Source: Nocardia terpenica (lineage in GTDB: Bacteria > Actinomycetota > Actinomycetes > Mycobacteriales > Mycobacteriaceae). From it: a DNA stretch of 64,000 bases. Positions within the stretch are counted from its first letter, which is position 1. Every line of letters starts with the position of its first letter. The notes under the pieces are model-generated. The model saw only the letters and a program-made list of their open reading frames with translations. It ran no database searches and had not been told where the DNA came from. The stretch lies in assembly GCF_013186535.1 (NCBI RefSeq), contig NZ_JABMCZ010000003.1:124001-188000 (forward strand), written 5' to 3'. A program made the translations under genes and the position numbers. Below are positions 6,742 to 13,705 of the stretch, piece by piece.

Positions 6742-7835
6742 CGATGACTTCGGCGCTGTTGGGGATGGTGCAGGCGCGGGCGGCTCGCCGGGACACGCTG
6801 GAGCAGCTGTTGCTGGACCGGTTGGACGTCTGGTGGAGGCTCACCGACCCTTATGACGACGACCAGGTGTCCTACTTCGTCGACCAGGCCGTCCCGTTGA
6901 TGGCGACCGCGCAGCAGGCGATGGTGTCGATGGCCACGGCCGCGCAGATGATCTATCTGTCGGAGCTGGATGTCGACCTGGACGGGTGGATGCCGGATGT
7001 GCCCGCCGAAGTGCGGACCTTCCCGCACGGGGTGGCGGGCCAGTTCGGTCGGCCGGTGCAGGTATCGGCGAACGGCCGCAGGTCCGAGCGACTGGCGGTA
7101 GCAGAGGTCTTCCAGCGTCCGGCGCGGCAATTACGTGCCGAGGTGGCCAGGGGCACGCCGTTCGACGATGCTCTTGCGAATTCGGTGGAGCGTGTGAAAA
7201 TCATTGCTGAGACCAATCTGACGCTGGCGGAACGCGAGGCCGAGACGCAAATTCTGCGCGAAGCGCATCGACAGAACAAGAAGGTCATCGGGTGGCGGCG
7301 CGTGATCCATCCCGAAGTGTCGAAAACCGGTTCGTGCGGGTTGTGTGTCGCGGCATCTGACCGTATCTATAGGGTGCAGGATTTGAAGCCGATCCATGCT
7401 CGGTGCCGCTGCGAAACCATGCCGGTCACTCGCGCGAGCGATCCCGGCCGGGAACTGAACGACGACGACTTGAAGCGTCTGTACCAGGACGCGACGAGCA
7501 CCTACGCATCGGATCTGAAGCGCACCCGATACCGGATTGATCAGCACGGCGAACTACAGGCGGTGCTGGTCCCGAAAACGCGCGGACAGACGGTTCCGCG
7601 CACCACTGGCTTCGCTGCTCCGGTGGACTTGGACGAGTTCGAGAAGCAGTACGAAGTCGCACAGCGGCAGCTGCCGCTGATGCGCCAAGTTCTCGCTCAA
7701 ACACGGCGAACGGTTTCGCAGACAGCTCGCAGCCGGTCACCTACCAGCGTGGGCAGATCGCCCGCTACGAAGCGATTCTCCGCGGCAAGCAGTAGAGATC
7801 GAAGTCCGGCACGGCCTTCGATGCATCGTGAATGA
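6738..7835 (+). CDS. MuF-like head morphogenesis protein, 3' end probably frameshifted
   Basis: This is about 365 residues from the GTG at 6738 that overlaps the portal stop. A Cys-Gly-Leu-Cys motif and Ala-Arg-Cys-Arg-Cys-Glu at about residues 197-222 match the cysteine-rich core of MuF/SPP1 gp7-like minor head proteins, which enter the capsid and help assembly. Beyond about base 7698 the encoded tail turns into Ser/Arg-rich low-complexity sequence. The -1 frame there reads Thr-Tyr-Gln-Arg-Gly-Gln-Ile-Ala-Arg-Tyr-Glu and stops at 7795, which looks like the genuine C-terminus of this family. The gene is therefore probably frameshifted near 7690-7700, by mutation, sequencing error or recoding. 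Confidence 0.75.
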   Translation: MTMTSALLGMVQARAARRDTLEQLLLDRLDVWWRLTDPYDDDQVSYFVDQAVPLMATAQQAMVSMATAAQMIYLSELDVDLDGWMPDVPAEVRTFPHGVAGQFGRPVQVSANGRRSERLAVAEVFQRPARQLRAEVARGTPFDDALANSVERVKIIAETNLTLAEREAETQILREAHRQNKKVIGWRRVIHPEVSKTGSCGLCVAASDRIYRVQDLKPIHARCRCETMPVTRASDPGRELNDDDLKRLYQDATSTYASDLKRTRYRIDQHGELQAVLVPKTRGQTVPRTTGFAAPVDLDEFEKQYEVAQRQLPLMRQVLAQTRRTVSQTARSRSPTSVGRSPATKRFSAASSRDRSPARPSMHRE

Positions 7836-7846
7836 CCCGGCAAGGG

Positions 7847-7857
7847 AAAACTGAATA
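7847..7857 (+). promoter_or_regulatory. Start-associated motif before scaffold gene
   Basis: AAAACTGAATA, one mismatch from consensus, abuts the ATG at 7857. AAGGGA lies immediately upstream at spacing nine. Confidence 0.65.
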
Positions 7858-8540
7858 TGGCAACTGACCAGATGACCAGCGCGACAACAGAAGCGAGCGC
7901 CACTTCGGAGACCGGCACGGCCACCGACCCCGTCCTCGGCACCGACAATGACACCGCTGCCCAGATCAACAAGCACGGCTTTCCGGCGGAGACGCCGCTG
8001 GCGGAGATGGCAACCGAGCAGCAGCTGGCGTACTGGAAGCACCAGAGCCGCCGACACGAGGACGCCTCCAAGGCGCTGCGCGGTGGCGTGACGGCCGACG
8101 ACGCCCAGAAGCTCAAGGATCGGATAGCCGAGCTGGAGCGCGAACGACTCTCCGAGGGGGAACGCGCCCATGCCGACGCCATCGAGGCGGCCCGCGCCGA
8201 AGCGGCGCAGCAGGCTCGTGAGGAGCTGCTGCCGAAGCTGCGGGAGGCTGAGCTGCGCGGGTACGCCAGCATCGTCCTGACCGACCAGAAGAAGCTGAAC
8301 GGCTGGCTGCGCACCACGAACGCGGACGCGTTCCTGAGTGAGAACGGCGAGCTGAACGGCGAGAAAGTCGTCGACCATCTGCGTGAGATGTACGGCACCA
8401 CCGCGGCCGCGCCGACCCCACCGCCGAACGGCCAGCGGCACCCGAATTGGGGACAGGGACAGGGCGGCGAAACGAAGACCCGGCGCGGCGAGAGTGGCCG
8501 CGCGGAGGCCGCCCGGCGTTTCGGGACGCCGAAGGAATAA
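7857..8540 (+). CDS. Capsid scaffolding protein
   Basis: This protein of 227 residues lies between MuF and the decoration and capsid genes, the usual scaffold position. The N-terminal 40 residues are Thr/Ser/Ala rich. Residues 55-145 are a charged coiled coil rich in Ala, Glu, Arg and Lys, and the C-terminus is basic (Arg-Ala-Glu-Ala-Ala-Arg-Arg-Phe), as expected for the capsid-binding end of a scaffold. It would guide procapsid assembly and then leave or be degraded. No protease domain is visible. Assignment rests on position and composition. Confidence 0.75.
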   Translation: MATDQMTSATTEASATSETGTATDPVLGTDNDTAAQINKHGFPAETPLAEMATEQQLAYWKHQSRRHEDASKALRGGVTADDAQKLKDRIAELERERLSEGERAHADAIEAARAEAAQQAREELLPKLREAELRGYASIVLTDQKKLNGWLRTTNADAFLSENGELNGEKVVDHLREMYGTTAAAPTPPPNGQRHPNWGQGQGGETKTRRGESGRAEAARRFGTPKE

Positions 8541-8572
8541 CCGAACAGTGCTTTCCCTGAAGAGGATTTGAT

Positions 8573-8986
8573 ATGGCGAATATTGCGGTGCGGCAGACCG
8601 GCACTCGATACGGCGATGCTCGGGTGTGGGTTCTCTGGGATCAGAGCGAGCAGCGCGGCCGAGTGAACGTCACCTTGGACATGACCAAGTTCACCGCCGC
8701 GACTCACTACCCGAAGGGATACCTGCCCTCGGGCATTGTTCTGGGGCAGATCACTCAGGCGGGCCCGAATCAGGGCCTGTACGGCCCGTACGACAAGAAT
8801 GCGACCGATGGCCGAGAGGTTCCAGCGGGATTTCTGTGGAACACGTTTACCCCGACCGATCCGGCGGGCCGCGAGGCTGCACCGCTGTGGGTGGGTATCG
8901 GCCTGATCAAGGAAACGAAGCTCCCGGCGAATTCGGGCCTTGATGCGGAGGCCAAGACCGCGCTGTCCTGGTTCAAGTTCTTCTAG
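8573..8986 (+). CDS. Head decoration protein (lambda gpD-like)
   Basis: This 137-residue beta-rich protein lies directly upstream of the lambda E-type major capsid protein, which is the lambda D-E order. Features include Phe-Leu-Trp-Asn-Thr-Phe and many Gly/Pro turns, without signal or membrane segment. Trimers of this family stabilise the expanded capsid. AGAGGA lies upstream of the ATG at 8573. A degenerate start-associated motif (ATAACCGAACA, three mismatches) is at 8537-8547. Confidence 0.75.
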   Translation: MANIAVRQTGTRYGDARVWVLWDQSEQRGRVNVTLDMTKFTAATHYPKGYLPSGIVLGQITQAGPNQGLYGPYDKNATDGREVPAGFLWNTFTPTDPAGREAAPLWVGIGLIKETKLPANSGLDAEAKTALSWFKFF

Positions 8987-9006
8987 CCGTCCGGCCGCTG
9001 GTCTTT

Positions 9007-9017
9007 ATAACTGAATA
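9007..9017 (+). promoter_or_regulatory. Start-associated motif before major capsid gene
   Basis: ATAACTGAATA (one mismatch) runs directly into TAGGAG, then TTTCC and the ATG at 9029. Here the motif lies upstream of the Shine-Dalgarno sequence rather than within its spacer. Confidence 0.7.
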
Positions 9018-9028
9018 TAGGAGTTTCC

Positions 9029-10069
9029 ATGGCTTTGGTTTTCGATGGGCCTCTGGTTCCGGACGACACCATCATTTTCGCTCGCGAGGTTCCGACCCCG
9101 AGCGAGCATAAACTGGCTCAGTTCCTCCCGGATAAGCTGGTGCAGGAGCAGACCATTCGCCTGGCGAATGTGACCCGCGTCAACAGGACGGCCCAATTCC
9201 GGACCTTCGACGGGTCGATTCCGCAGCTCGAGCGAGACACCTTCGATACTCGCGAAGTCGATTTGCTGCCGATTTCCGTGCAGGGCATGAAGGGTGAGTT
9301 GGAGCGCCTTCAGCTGGAGCGTATGCGCCAGCAGGGCGGCAATCTGGAAGCGATCACCAACGCGATCTATGACGATATCGAGGCCGGTGTCCTCGCGATC
9401 CGTAACAGGGTCGAGGTCGCACGTGGTGAGCTTTTGTCCACAGGCAAGATGACGTTGAACGAGAATGGCGTCTCGCTGACCGCCGATTACAAGGTTCCCG
9501 CGGGCAATTTTGTGGCCCCGGCTACCGTGTGGTCGGATGTAGCGAACGCGAAGGTCGTGACCGATATCACGTCGTGGATCGAGTACTACACCACCGTGAA
9601 TGGGTACGCGCCCGGCGGCATGATCATCTCCCGCAAGACCGCTGGCTATTTGCATCGTAACTCGGAGTTCAAATCGTACGCGAATCAGATGGTCTCGGGG
9701 ACGCCGCAGATCGTCTCGCGCTCGGTGGTGAATTCCGTGCTGGATGACTTCAACCTGCCGGGTATCGCCGACGTTTATGACACCGTGATCAATGTCCAGG
9801 GCACTGATACCCGCGTGATTCCGGAGGGAAAGGTCATTTTCCTGCCGCCGAATCCGGCGGATCTGGGTTTCGTCGCGTGGGGTATCACGGCGACGGCGAT
9901 GGAACTGATGAGCGCTCAGCAGACCGATATGAGCTTCCAGAACGCACCGGGCTTGGTGGGCGTGGTGACCAAGTCGGGTCCTCCGTACAAGGAAAGCACC
10001 TTCGTCGATTCGCTGCTGCTGCCGGTGCTCCAGAAGCCGGAAGCGCTGATGGTGGCCACCGTCGCCTGA
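9029..10069 (+). CDS. Major capsid protein (lambda gpE family)
   Basis: This protein of 346 residues has the length and organisation of the Phage_cap_E family. It has an N-terminal Thr-Pro-Ser-Glu-His segment, a central helix rich in Arg/Gln/Leu (about 85-125), and a C-terminal beta-rich part ending with Gly-Pro-Pro-Tyr-Lys-Glu-Ser. It builds the icosahedral shell with an HK97 fold. The strong TAGGAG ribosome binding site and start-associated motif fit a highly expressed gene. Its neighbours, gpD-like upstream and head-tail connectors downstream, agree. Confidence 0.9.
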   Translation: MALVFDGPLVPDDTIIFAREVPTPSEHKLAQFLPDKLVQEQTIRLANVTRVNRTAQFRTFDGSIPQLERDTFDTREVDLLPISVQGMKGELERLQLERMRQQGGNLEAITNAIYDDIEAGVLAIRNRVEVARGELLSTGKMTLNENGVSLTADYKVPAGNFVAPATVWSDVANAKVVTDITSWIEYYTTVNGYAPGGMIISRKTAGYLHRNSEFKSYANQMVSGTPQIVSRSVVNSVLDDFNLPGIADVYDTVINVQGTDTRVIPEGKVIFLPPNPADLGFVAWGITATAMELMSAQQTDMSFQNAPGLVGVVTKSGPPYKESTFVDSLLLPVLQKPEALMVATVA

Positions 10070-10184
10070 CGGCGGGGCAATCATCTGGCCGGGACATCGC
10101 ACTCATCGTCTGCTGTCGGTGGATCACGAACGTCGCCCCCGGCGCGGTGAGGACTCTTCTTCGCCCGAGTATGGGAAATAGGTT

Positions 10185-10412
10185 ATGTCACAACTGAATA
10201 CATATGTGCACGTGCAGGACGACAGGAACGTCACGCACATCTTCGGACCCGGCGATCAGGTGCCGAACTGGGCAGTCGAGGCGATCACCAATCCTGCCGT
10301 GTGGGCGCACCGCGACGACGACCCCGATCCGGAACCGGACGGCGCTGTCTACGAGGGAGAGCCGCACGCGGCGCGCCGCGGGCGTAAGCCTGTAGTGAAG
10401 GACGCGGCATAG
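10185..10412 (+). CDS. Small head-tail region protein
   Basis: This protein of up to 75 residues has the sequence Val-Thr-His-Ile-Phe-Gly-Pro-Gly-Asp near its N-terminus and a basic, Arg-rich C-terminus. Similar small proteins follow the capsid gene in many actinophages; the function is unknown. The start is uncertain. ATG at 10185 would place the start-associated motif inside the first codons, while GTG at 10206 would put it a few bases upstream, matching the other genes. The stop overlaps the next start (TAGTG). Confidence 0.6.
   Translation: MSQLNTYVHVQDDRNVTHIFGPGDQVPNWAVEAITNPAVWAHRDDDPDPEPDGAVYEGEPHAARRGRKPVVKDAA
10190..10200 (+). promoter_or_regulatory. Start-associated motif near connector gene start
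   Basis: An exact ACAACTGAATA lies five bases before an in-frame GTG at 10206 and five bases after the start of the ATG at 10185. By analogy with the other copies it favours the GTG start. Confidence 0.65.
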
Positions 10413-10795
10413 TGGGCGATTTCGCGACCGCCACAGATGTTTCCGACCGGTTCGGTGCCGCGCTGACCCCGGAACAGGAGAAGCTGGTCACCGCCCGCAT
10501 CGCCGACGCCGAGGCGCTGCTGAAGACCGAGGTTCCCGCGCTGGCCGCAGGGACCGGCGGGCTGCCGACGATCACGCTGGCGAACGCGAAGCGCGTGGTG
10601 TGTGACGCGGTGCTTCGCCCGCTGCGGAACCCGGCGGGCGTGCTCTCGGAGCGGTCGGGGCCTTTCGAGGTGACGTTCCGATCCGAGGCGATGGGTGAGG
10701 AAATCTACTTCACCGCCGATCAACTGGCGCTGTTCCGGCGTCGGCGGCGGGTGGGAGTGATCGGTGTCGGCGGCCCGCGCTGGTTGGCGGTGTGA
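10412..10795 (+). CDS. Head-to-tail adaptor
   Basis: This protein of 127 residues starts at a GTG that overlaps the previous stop. It has a helical N-terminal part (Ala-Thr-Asp-Val-Ser-Asp-Arg-Phe, then Thr-Ala-Arg-Ile-Ala-Asp-Ala-Glu) typical of the gp6/gp15-like adaptor family that binds under the portal. The position between capsid and stopper genes supports this. It forms a ring that extends the DNA channel. Confidence 0.7.
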   Translation: MGDFATATDVSDRFGAALTPEQEKLVTARIADAEALLKTEVPALAAGTGGLPTITLANAKRVVCDAVLRPLRNPAGVLSERSGPFEVTFRSEAMGEEIYFTADQLALFRRRRRVGVIGVGGPRWLAV

Positions 10796-10796
10796 C

Positions 10797-11132
10797 GTGC
10801 TGACCGGGCAAACAGTGATCATCCTGCGCCGGACGGGCCGTGACAAGTTCGGCGACACCGAGTTCGACGCACACCACGAGGAACACAACGTGCTGTTGAG
10901 TCCCTCGGGGACGCGGACCAAAACAAGCTCGGCGGCAATCGATTTCCGCGACACGATCGTCGATGACGTGACCGCGTACTTCGGGCCCGGCGCGGATGTG
11001 CTCGCGTCGGATCAGGCCGAGTTGCCCGGCGGTGGTGTGTACGCGGTGGAAGGCAAGCCGCAGCGGTGGAAGGCGGCCACACCGGGTGGCCGGGCGGGTG
11101 TGGTGGCGACTCTGCGGCAGGTGAGTGGGTAA
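10797..11132 (+). CDS. Head-to-tail stopper
   Basis: This beta-rich protein of 111 residues starts at the GTG at 10797, one base after the adaptor stop. Thr-Val-Ile-Ile-Leu-Arg-Arg and Asp-Asp-Val-Thr-Ala-Tyr-Phe-Gly-Pro-Gly-Ala are typical of small head completion (stopper) proteins of siphoviruses. It closes the channel until tail attachment. An in-frame ATG at 10764 is less likely because it lies inside the adaptor gene. The stop overlaps the next ATG by one base. Confidence 0.65.
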   Translation: MLTGQTVIILRRTGRDKFGDTEFDAHHEEHNVLLSPSGTRTKTSSAAIDFRDTIVDDVTAYFGPGADVLASDQAELPGGGVYAVEGKPQRWKAATPGGRAGVVATLRQVSG

Positions 11133-11575
11133 TGGCGGCACCGAAGAACACTTTCGAGTACTACGGCACGCGCTCGCCCAACGGCTGGACGAATCCAGCG
11201 ATTGCGGCACTGTTGGTGGGGCCGAAGATGCGCGCGACAGTGCAGCGGGTGGGCGTGAAGGCGGTGGGGTTATGGCAGGCTCGCGCGCCCCGCAAGTCCG
11301 GTGAACTGGCGAACTCGGCGGCGATCTCGATGCGCCTGATGGATTCCGGTGACGGGCCTTTGGGTGCCGCGTCGCCGCGCTGGGTCGCTGACGTGGAGGC
11401 GAAGGCCGGGTATTCGGCGGCCGTGAACTTCGGTCGCCGCAACTGGCGGGGTATGGCGGCGAGGGACACCCCCCGCAACCTGACCAAGCGTGGCACGGTC
11501 CGTCAGCGACGGCCGGGCAAAACCAAGGCGTCACGCACCTGGCAGGAGATCATCCGCATCATGGGGGCCAGCTGA
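11132..11575 (+). CDS. Tail completion/minor tail protein (HK97 gp10-like)
   Basis: This basic protein of 147 residues has a helical start and the segment Lys-Ser-Gly-Glu-Leu-Ala-Asn-Ser, then Ala-Ala-Val-Asn-Phe-Gly-Arg-Arg. This matches the HK97 gp10-like family, in which a helix followed by Thr/Ser-Gly-x-Leu and a Val-Glu/Asn-Phe-Gly segment is common. It sits in the normal place between stopper and tail terminator. Both ends overlap neighbouring genes, so translation is coupled. Confidence 0.65.
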   Translation: MAAPKNTFEYYGTRSPNGWTNPAIAALLVGPKMRATVQRVGVKAVGLWQARAPRKSGELANSAAISMRLMDSGDGPLGAASPRWVADVEAKAGYSAAVNFGRRNWRGMAARDTPRNLTKRGTVRQRRPGKTKASRTWQEIIRIMGAS

Positions 11576-11961
11576 TGGCGGGCTTCCCGGACGCGGAGCT
11601 GGTGTGTATGGCCCTGCTCGACGACCTCGGATACGCCTGCACGGCGCTACCGGACGGCGGCCGGTGGTCGAGCCTGTTCCCTCTGATCGGTGTGCATCGC
11701 TCCGGCGGCGGCATCGACTCGGAGGGCATCACGGACCGGGCGATGATGTCGATCTGCGTGGTCGATGCCACTCGCCCCAAGGCGTGGGCGACGGCGGCCA
11801 AGGTCCGTCAGCGGCTGCGCGCGGCGGGGGCCACCGAGGTCGGCGGGGCGCTGATCGATTCCACCGAGGAAATCATCGGCAACAACCAAGAGCAGGACCT
11901 CGATATCGACGATCGGTTTGTCGATATGGCGTTTTGGGTGTCGTTCCGGGAAATCTGGTGA
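11575..11961 (+). CDS. Tail terminator
   Basis: This 128-residue protein has an alpha/beta pattern: a Leu-Leu-Asp-Asp-Leu-Gly-Tyr helix, an Ile-Asp-Ser-Glu-Gly-Ile-Thr-Asp strand and an Asp-Ile-Asp-Asp-Arg-Phe-Val-Asp-Met-Ala-Phe-Trp C-terminus. It directly precedes the major tail protein. Tail terminator rings stop tail tube growth and dock to the head. The start ATG overlaps the previous stop. Confidence 0.68.
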   Translation: MAGFPDAELVCMALLDDLGYACTALPDGGRWSSLFPLIGVHRSGGGIDSEGITDRAMMSICVVDATRPKAWATAAKVRQRLRAAGATEVGGALIDSTEEIIGNNQEQDLDIDDRFVDMAFWVSFREIW

Positions 11962-12003
11962 TCCCGGCTGGGTGACGCCGCTCCGGCGGCGGAATGTGCT
12001 TGT

Positions 12004-12038
12004 ACAACTGAATACACAACTGAATACATAACTGAATA
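12004..12038 (+). promoter_or_regulatory. Triple tandem start-associated motif before major tail gene
   Basis: ACAACTGAATA occurs at 12004-12014 and 12016-12026, and ATAACTGAATA at 12028-12038, with an exact 12-bp period. The third copy runs into TAGGGG, TTTCC and the ATG at 12050. This is the densest cluster of the motif, ahead of a gene that must be strongly expressed. Confidence 0.8.
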
Positions 12039-12049
12039 TAGGGGTTTCC

Positions 12050-12784
12050 ATGGCGGGTGCTACCGATTTCGCCACTGTCCAAGGTCTGAAGCAGAAGCTG
12101 ATCCGCAAGCCGCTGGCTGGTGCCGTATTGCTCGCGCCGTTCGCCACTCCGCTCCCAGCTTCCTATTTTAGCGGCGTGACCAGCGATCTCGTCGATTTGA
12201 AGGCCGCGGGTTTCCAGAGCATCGGTCATATCTCGAAGGAGAATGCGCCGACTTTCACGCCGGAGACCGAAACCAAGGATGTCGACGCGTGGGGTCTGCT
12301 GGAACCCGCCCGCACGGACGTGGTTTCGCGCAAGACGACCATCAAGTGGACCGGCCTCGAAACGCACAAGCTGAATCTGGAGTTGTATCACAACGCCGAC
12401 CTGTCGAATGTCAAGTTCGACAAGGATACCGGTGAAACGCGATTCGCTGACCCTACCGAGCCTACGATCACCTACCATCGGGCACTGTTCGTGACGGTGG
12501 ATGGCGCGGGCGCGAATCGGATCTGGGTCATCAAGGAAGTTCCGAAGTTCACTGTGACCTCGGTGGGTGAGCAGAAGTGGAACGCGGATAACGCAATCGA
12601 ATACGACATCACCGGCCGCGCCTTTATCGACGAGACTGCCGGTTACGCGATCCGGACCATCTTCGGTGGCCCGGGTTGGAAGGCCATCGCCGCCGACGCT
12701 GGCTTCACCGCCGCAGCGGCCCCGATGAGTCCACCTGAACCGCCTGCTAAGGACAACGCCGCCGCAGAATCGCGCGGCAAGTAA
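12050..12784 (+). CDS. Major tail protein
   Basis: This protein of 244 residues lies between the tail terminator and the tail assembly chaperones, the invariant position of the tail tube subunit. It is beta-rich, with Ala-Ala-Gly-Phe near residue 45 and Thr-Pro-Glu-Thr-Glu-Thr-Lys-Asp-Val near 68, like actinophage tube proteins. The C-terminal 20 residues are Ala/Pro rich. It polymerises into hexameric rings round the tape measure protein. Confidence 0.85.
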   Translation: MAGATDFATVQGLKQKLIRKPLAGAVLLAPFATPLPASYFSGVTSDLVDLKAAGFQSIGHISKENAPTFTPETETKDVDAWGLLEPARTDVVSRKTTIKWTGLETHKLNLELYHNADLSNVKFDKDTGETRFADPTEPTITYHRALFVTVDGAGANRIWVIKEVPKFTVTSVGEQKWNADNAIEYDITGRAFIDETAGYAIRTIFGGPGWKAIAADAGFTAAAAPMSPPEPPAKDNAAAESRGK

Positions 12785-12795
12785 TCGAAGTCTGC

Positions 12796-12806
12796 ACAAC
12801 TGAATA
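12796..12806 (+). promoter_or_regulatory. Start-associated motif before tail chaperone
   Basis: An exact ACAACTGAATA is followed directly by GAGGGGAAA and the ATG at 12819. Confidence 0.7.
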
Positions 12807-12818
12807 GAGGGGAAATCT

Positions 12819-13196
12819 ATGGCTGCCAAGAAGGTTGCGAAGCCGGTGTCTCGCTGGGAGGCGCTGAAGCGTGAGGCCAAGAAGAACTACAGCGCACCCG
12901 ATCCGTACGTGTTCGACGGCGCGAATCCTCCGGTCGAAATCACCGCGCCCGACACCTTGGAACGTTCGCTCGCGCTGGCGTCGATGCTGGATTCGCGGGG
13001 TGGTATCGCCATCCGCGATATGGAGCCGATGATTCTGGCGCTGGTCGGCCGTGACGCATTCCCGGTCGTGTGGGACGCCATTCGTGACGAGCCGGTCGAT
13101 GTCGCTATGGCTCTGATCGATGACATCAATCGGCACTTCGATGCCGTCCCCGATGCTGGGGCGGATGATCTGCCGGGGGGCGAGTCGGCCTCATAA
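12819..13196 (+). CDS. Tail assembly chaperone (gpG-like)
   Basis: This 125-residue protein has a basic N-terminus followed by a helical domain (Leu-Glu-Arg-Ser-Leu-Ala-Leu-Ala-Ser-Met-Leu), with a C-terminus ending in Asp-Asp-Leu-Pro-Gly-Gly-Glu-Ser-Ala-Ser. It lies between tail tube and tape measure genes. Such proteins keep the tape measure soluble during tail assembly. The 3' end carries the heptamer GGGGGGC at 13175-13181 in the 0 frame, a classic -1 slippery site that gives the longer gpGT product. Confidence 0.85.
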   Translation: MAAKKVAKPVSRWEALKREAKKNYSAPDPYVFDGANPPVEITAPDTLERSLALASMLDSRGGIAIRDMEPMILALVGRDAFPVVWDAIRDEPVDVAMALIDDINRHFDAVPDAGADDLPGGESAS

Positions 13197-13684
13197 CGCT
13201 CGTCTGTGAGCATTATGAGGCCATCGAGTGGGACTTGTTCCACTACTGGAATGTGGACCTCTTGGATTTCTTCCGAGGGGTCCATTCCTGGCATCGGCTC
13301 TACCGATTCCTCCAGCGCCTACCGCCGGGCTCCCATTACAAGGCGGCACTGGACATGGACGAGGGCCTGGCCAAACATATCCTCGATCTCCGTGTCAGGG
13401 AAGAACGTGGCGCGGAAGTATTCGACGACGACGGTGGGGCGGCCCCTGACGGGCTGCCTCTGATCACGTCGTCGGCGGGCTATTCGATCGATTCATTTTT
13501 GCTGCTGTCCGTCTGTGACCTGGTGCAGCAGTTGATCACCACCGTGATCGCGGTCAATATGCCGCCCGGCAAGACGCCGCCGAAGGTGAAGCCGATGCCG
13601 CGCCCGGTGAGCGCGGTCGATCGAGAGAAAGCAATACGTGAGAGGTCGGCGGTAGACGAAACGCTGGCAGAGATGGGTTTCTGA
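12819..13684 (+). CDS. Tail assembly chaperone fusion (gpGT-like), -1 programmed frameshift
   Basis: This product reads gpG to the G-GGG-GGC heptamer at 13175-13181, then continues in the -1 frame to the stop at 13684. Just after the slip the new frame encodes Leu-Ile-Thr-Leu-Val-Cys-Glu-His-Tyr-Glu-Ala-Ile-Glu-Trp-Asp-Leu, then Trp-Asn-Val-Asp-Leu-Leu-Asp-Phe-Phe. The second frame has no convincing start of its own, since the first ATG at 13235 lies inside the conserved block. The G-T overlap with -1 slipping is a conserved trait of long-tailed phages. Confidence 0.85.
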
Positions 13685-13705
13685 GAAAATGGATCGGGGA
13701 TAGGT

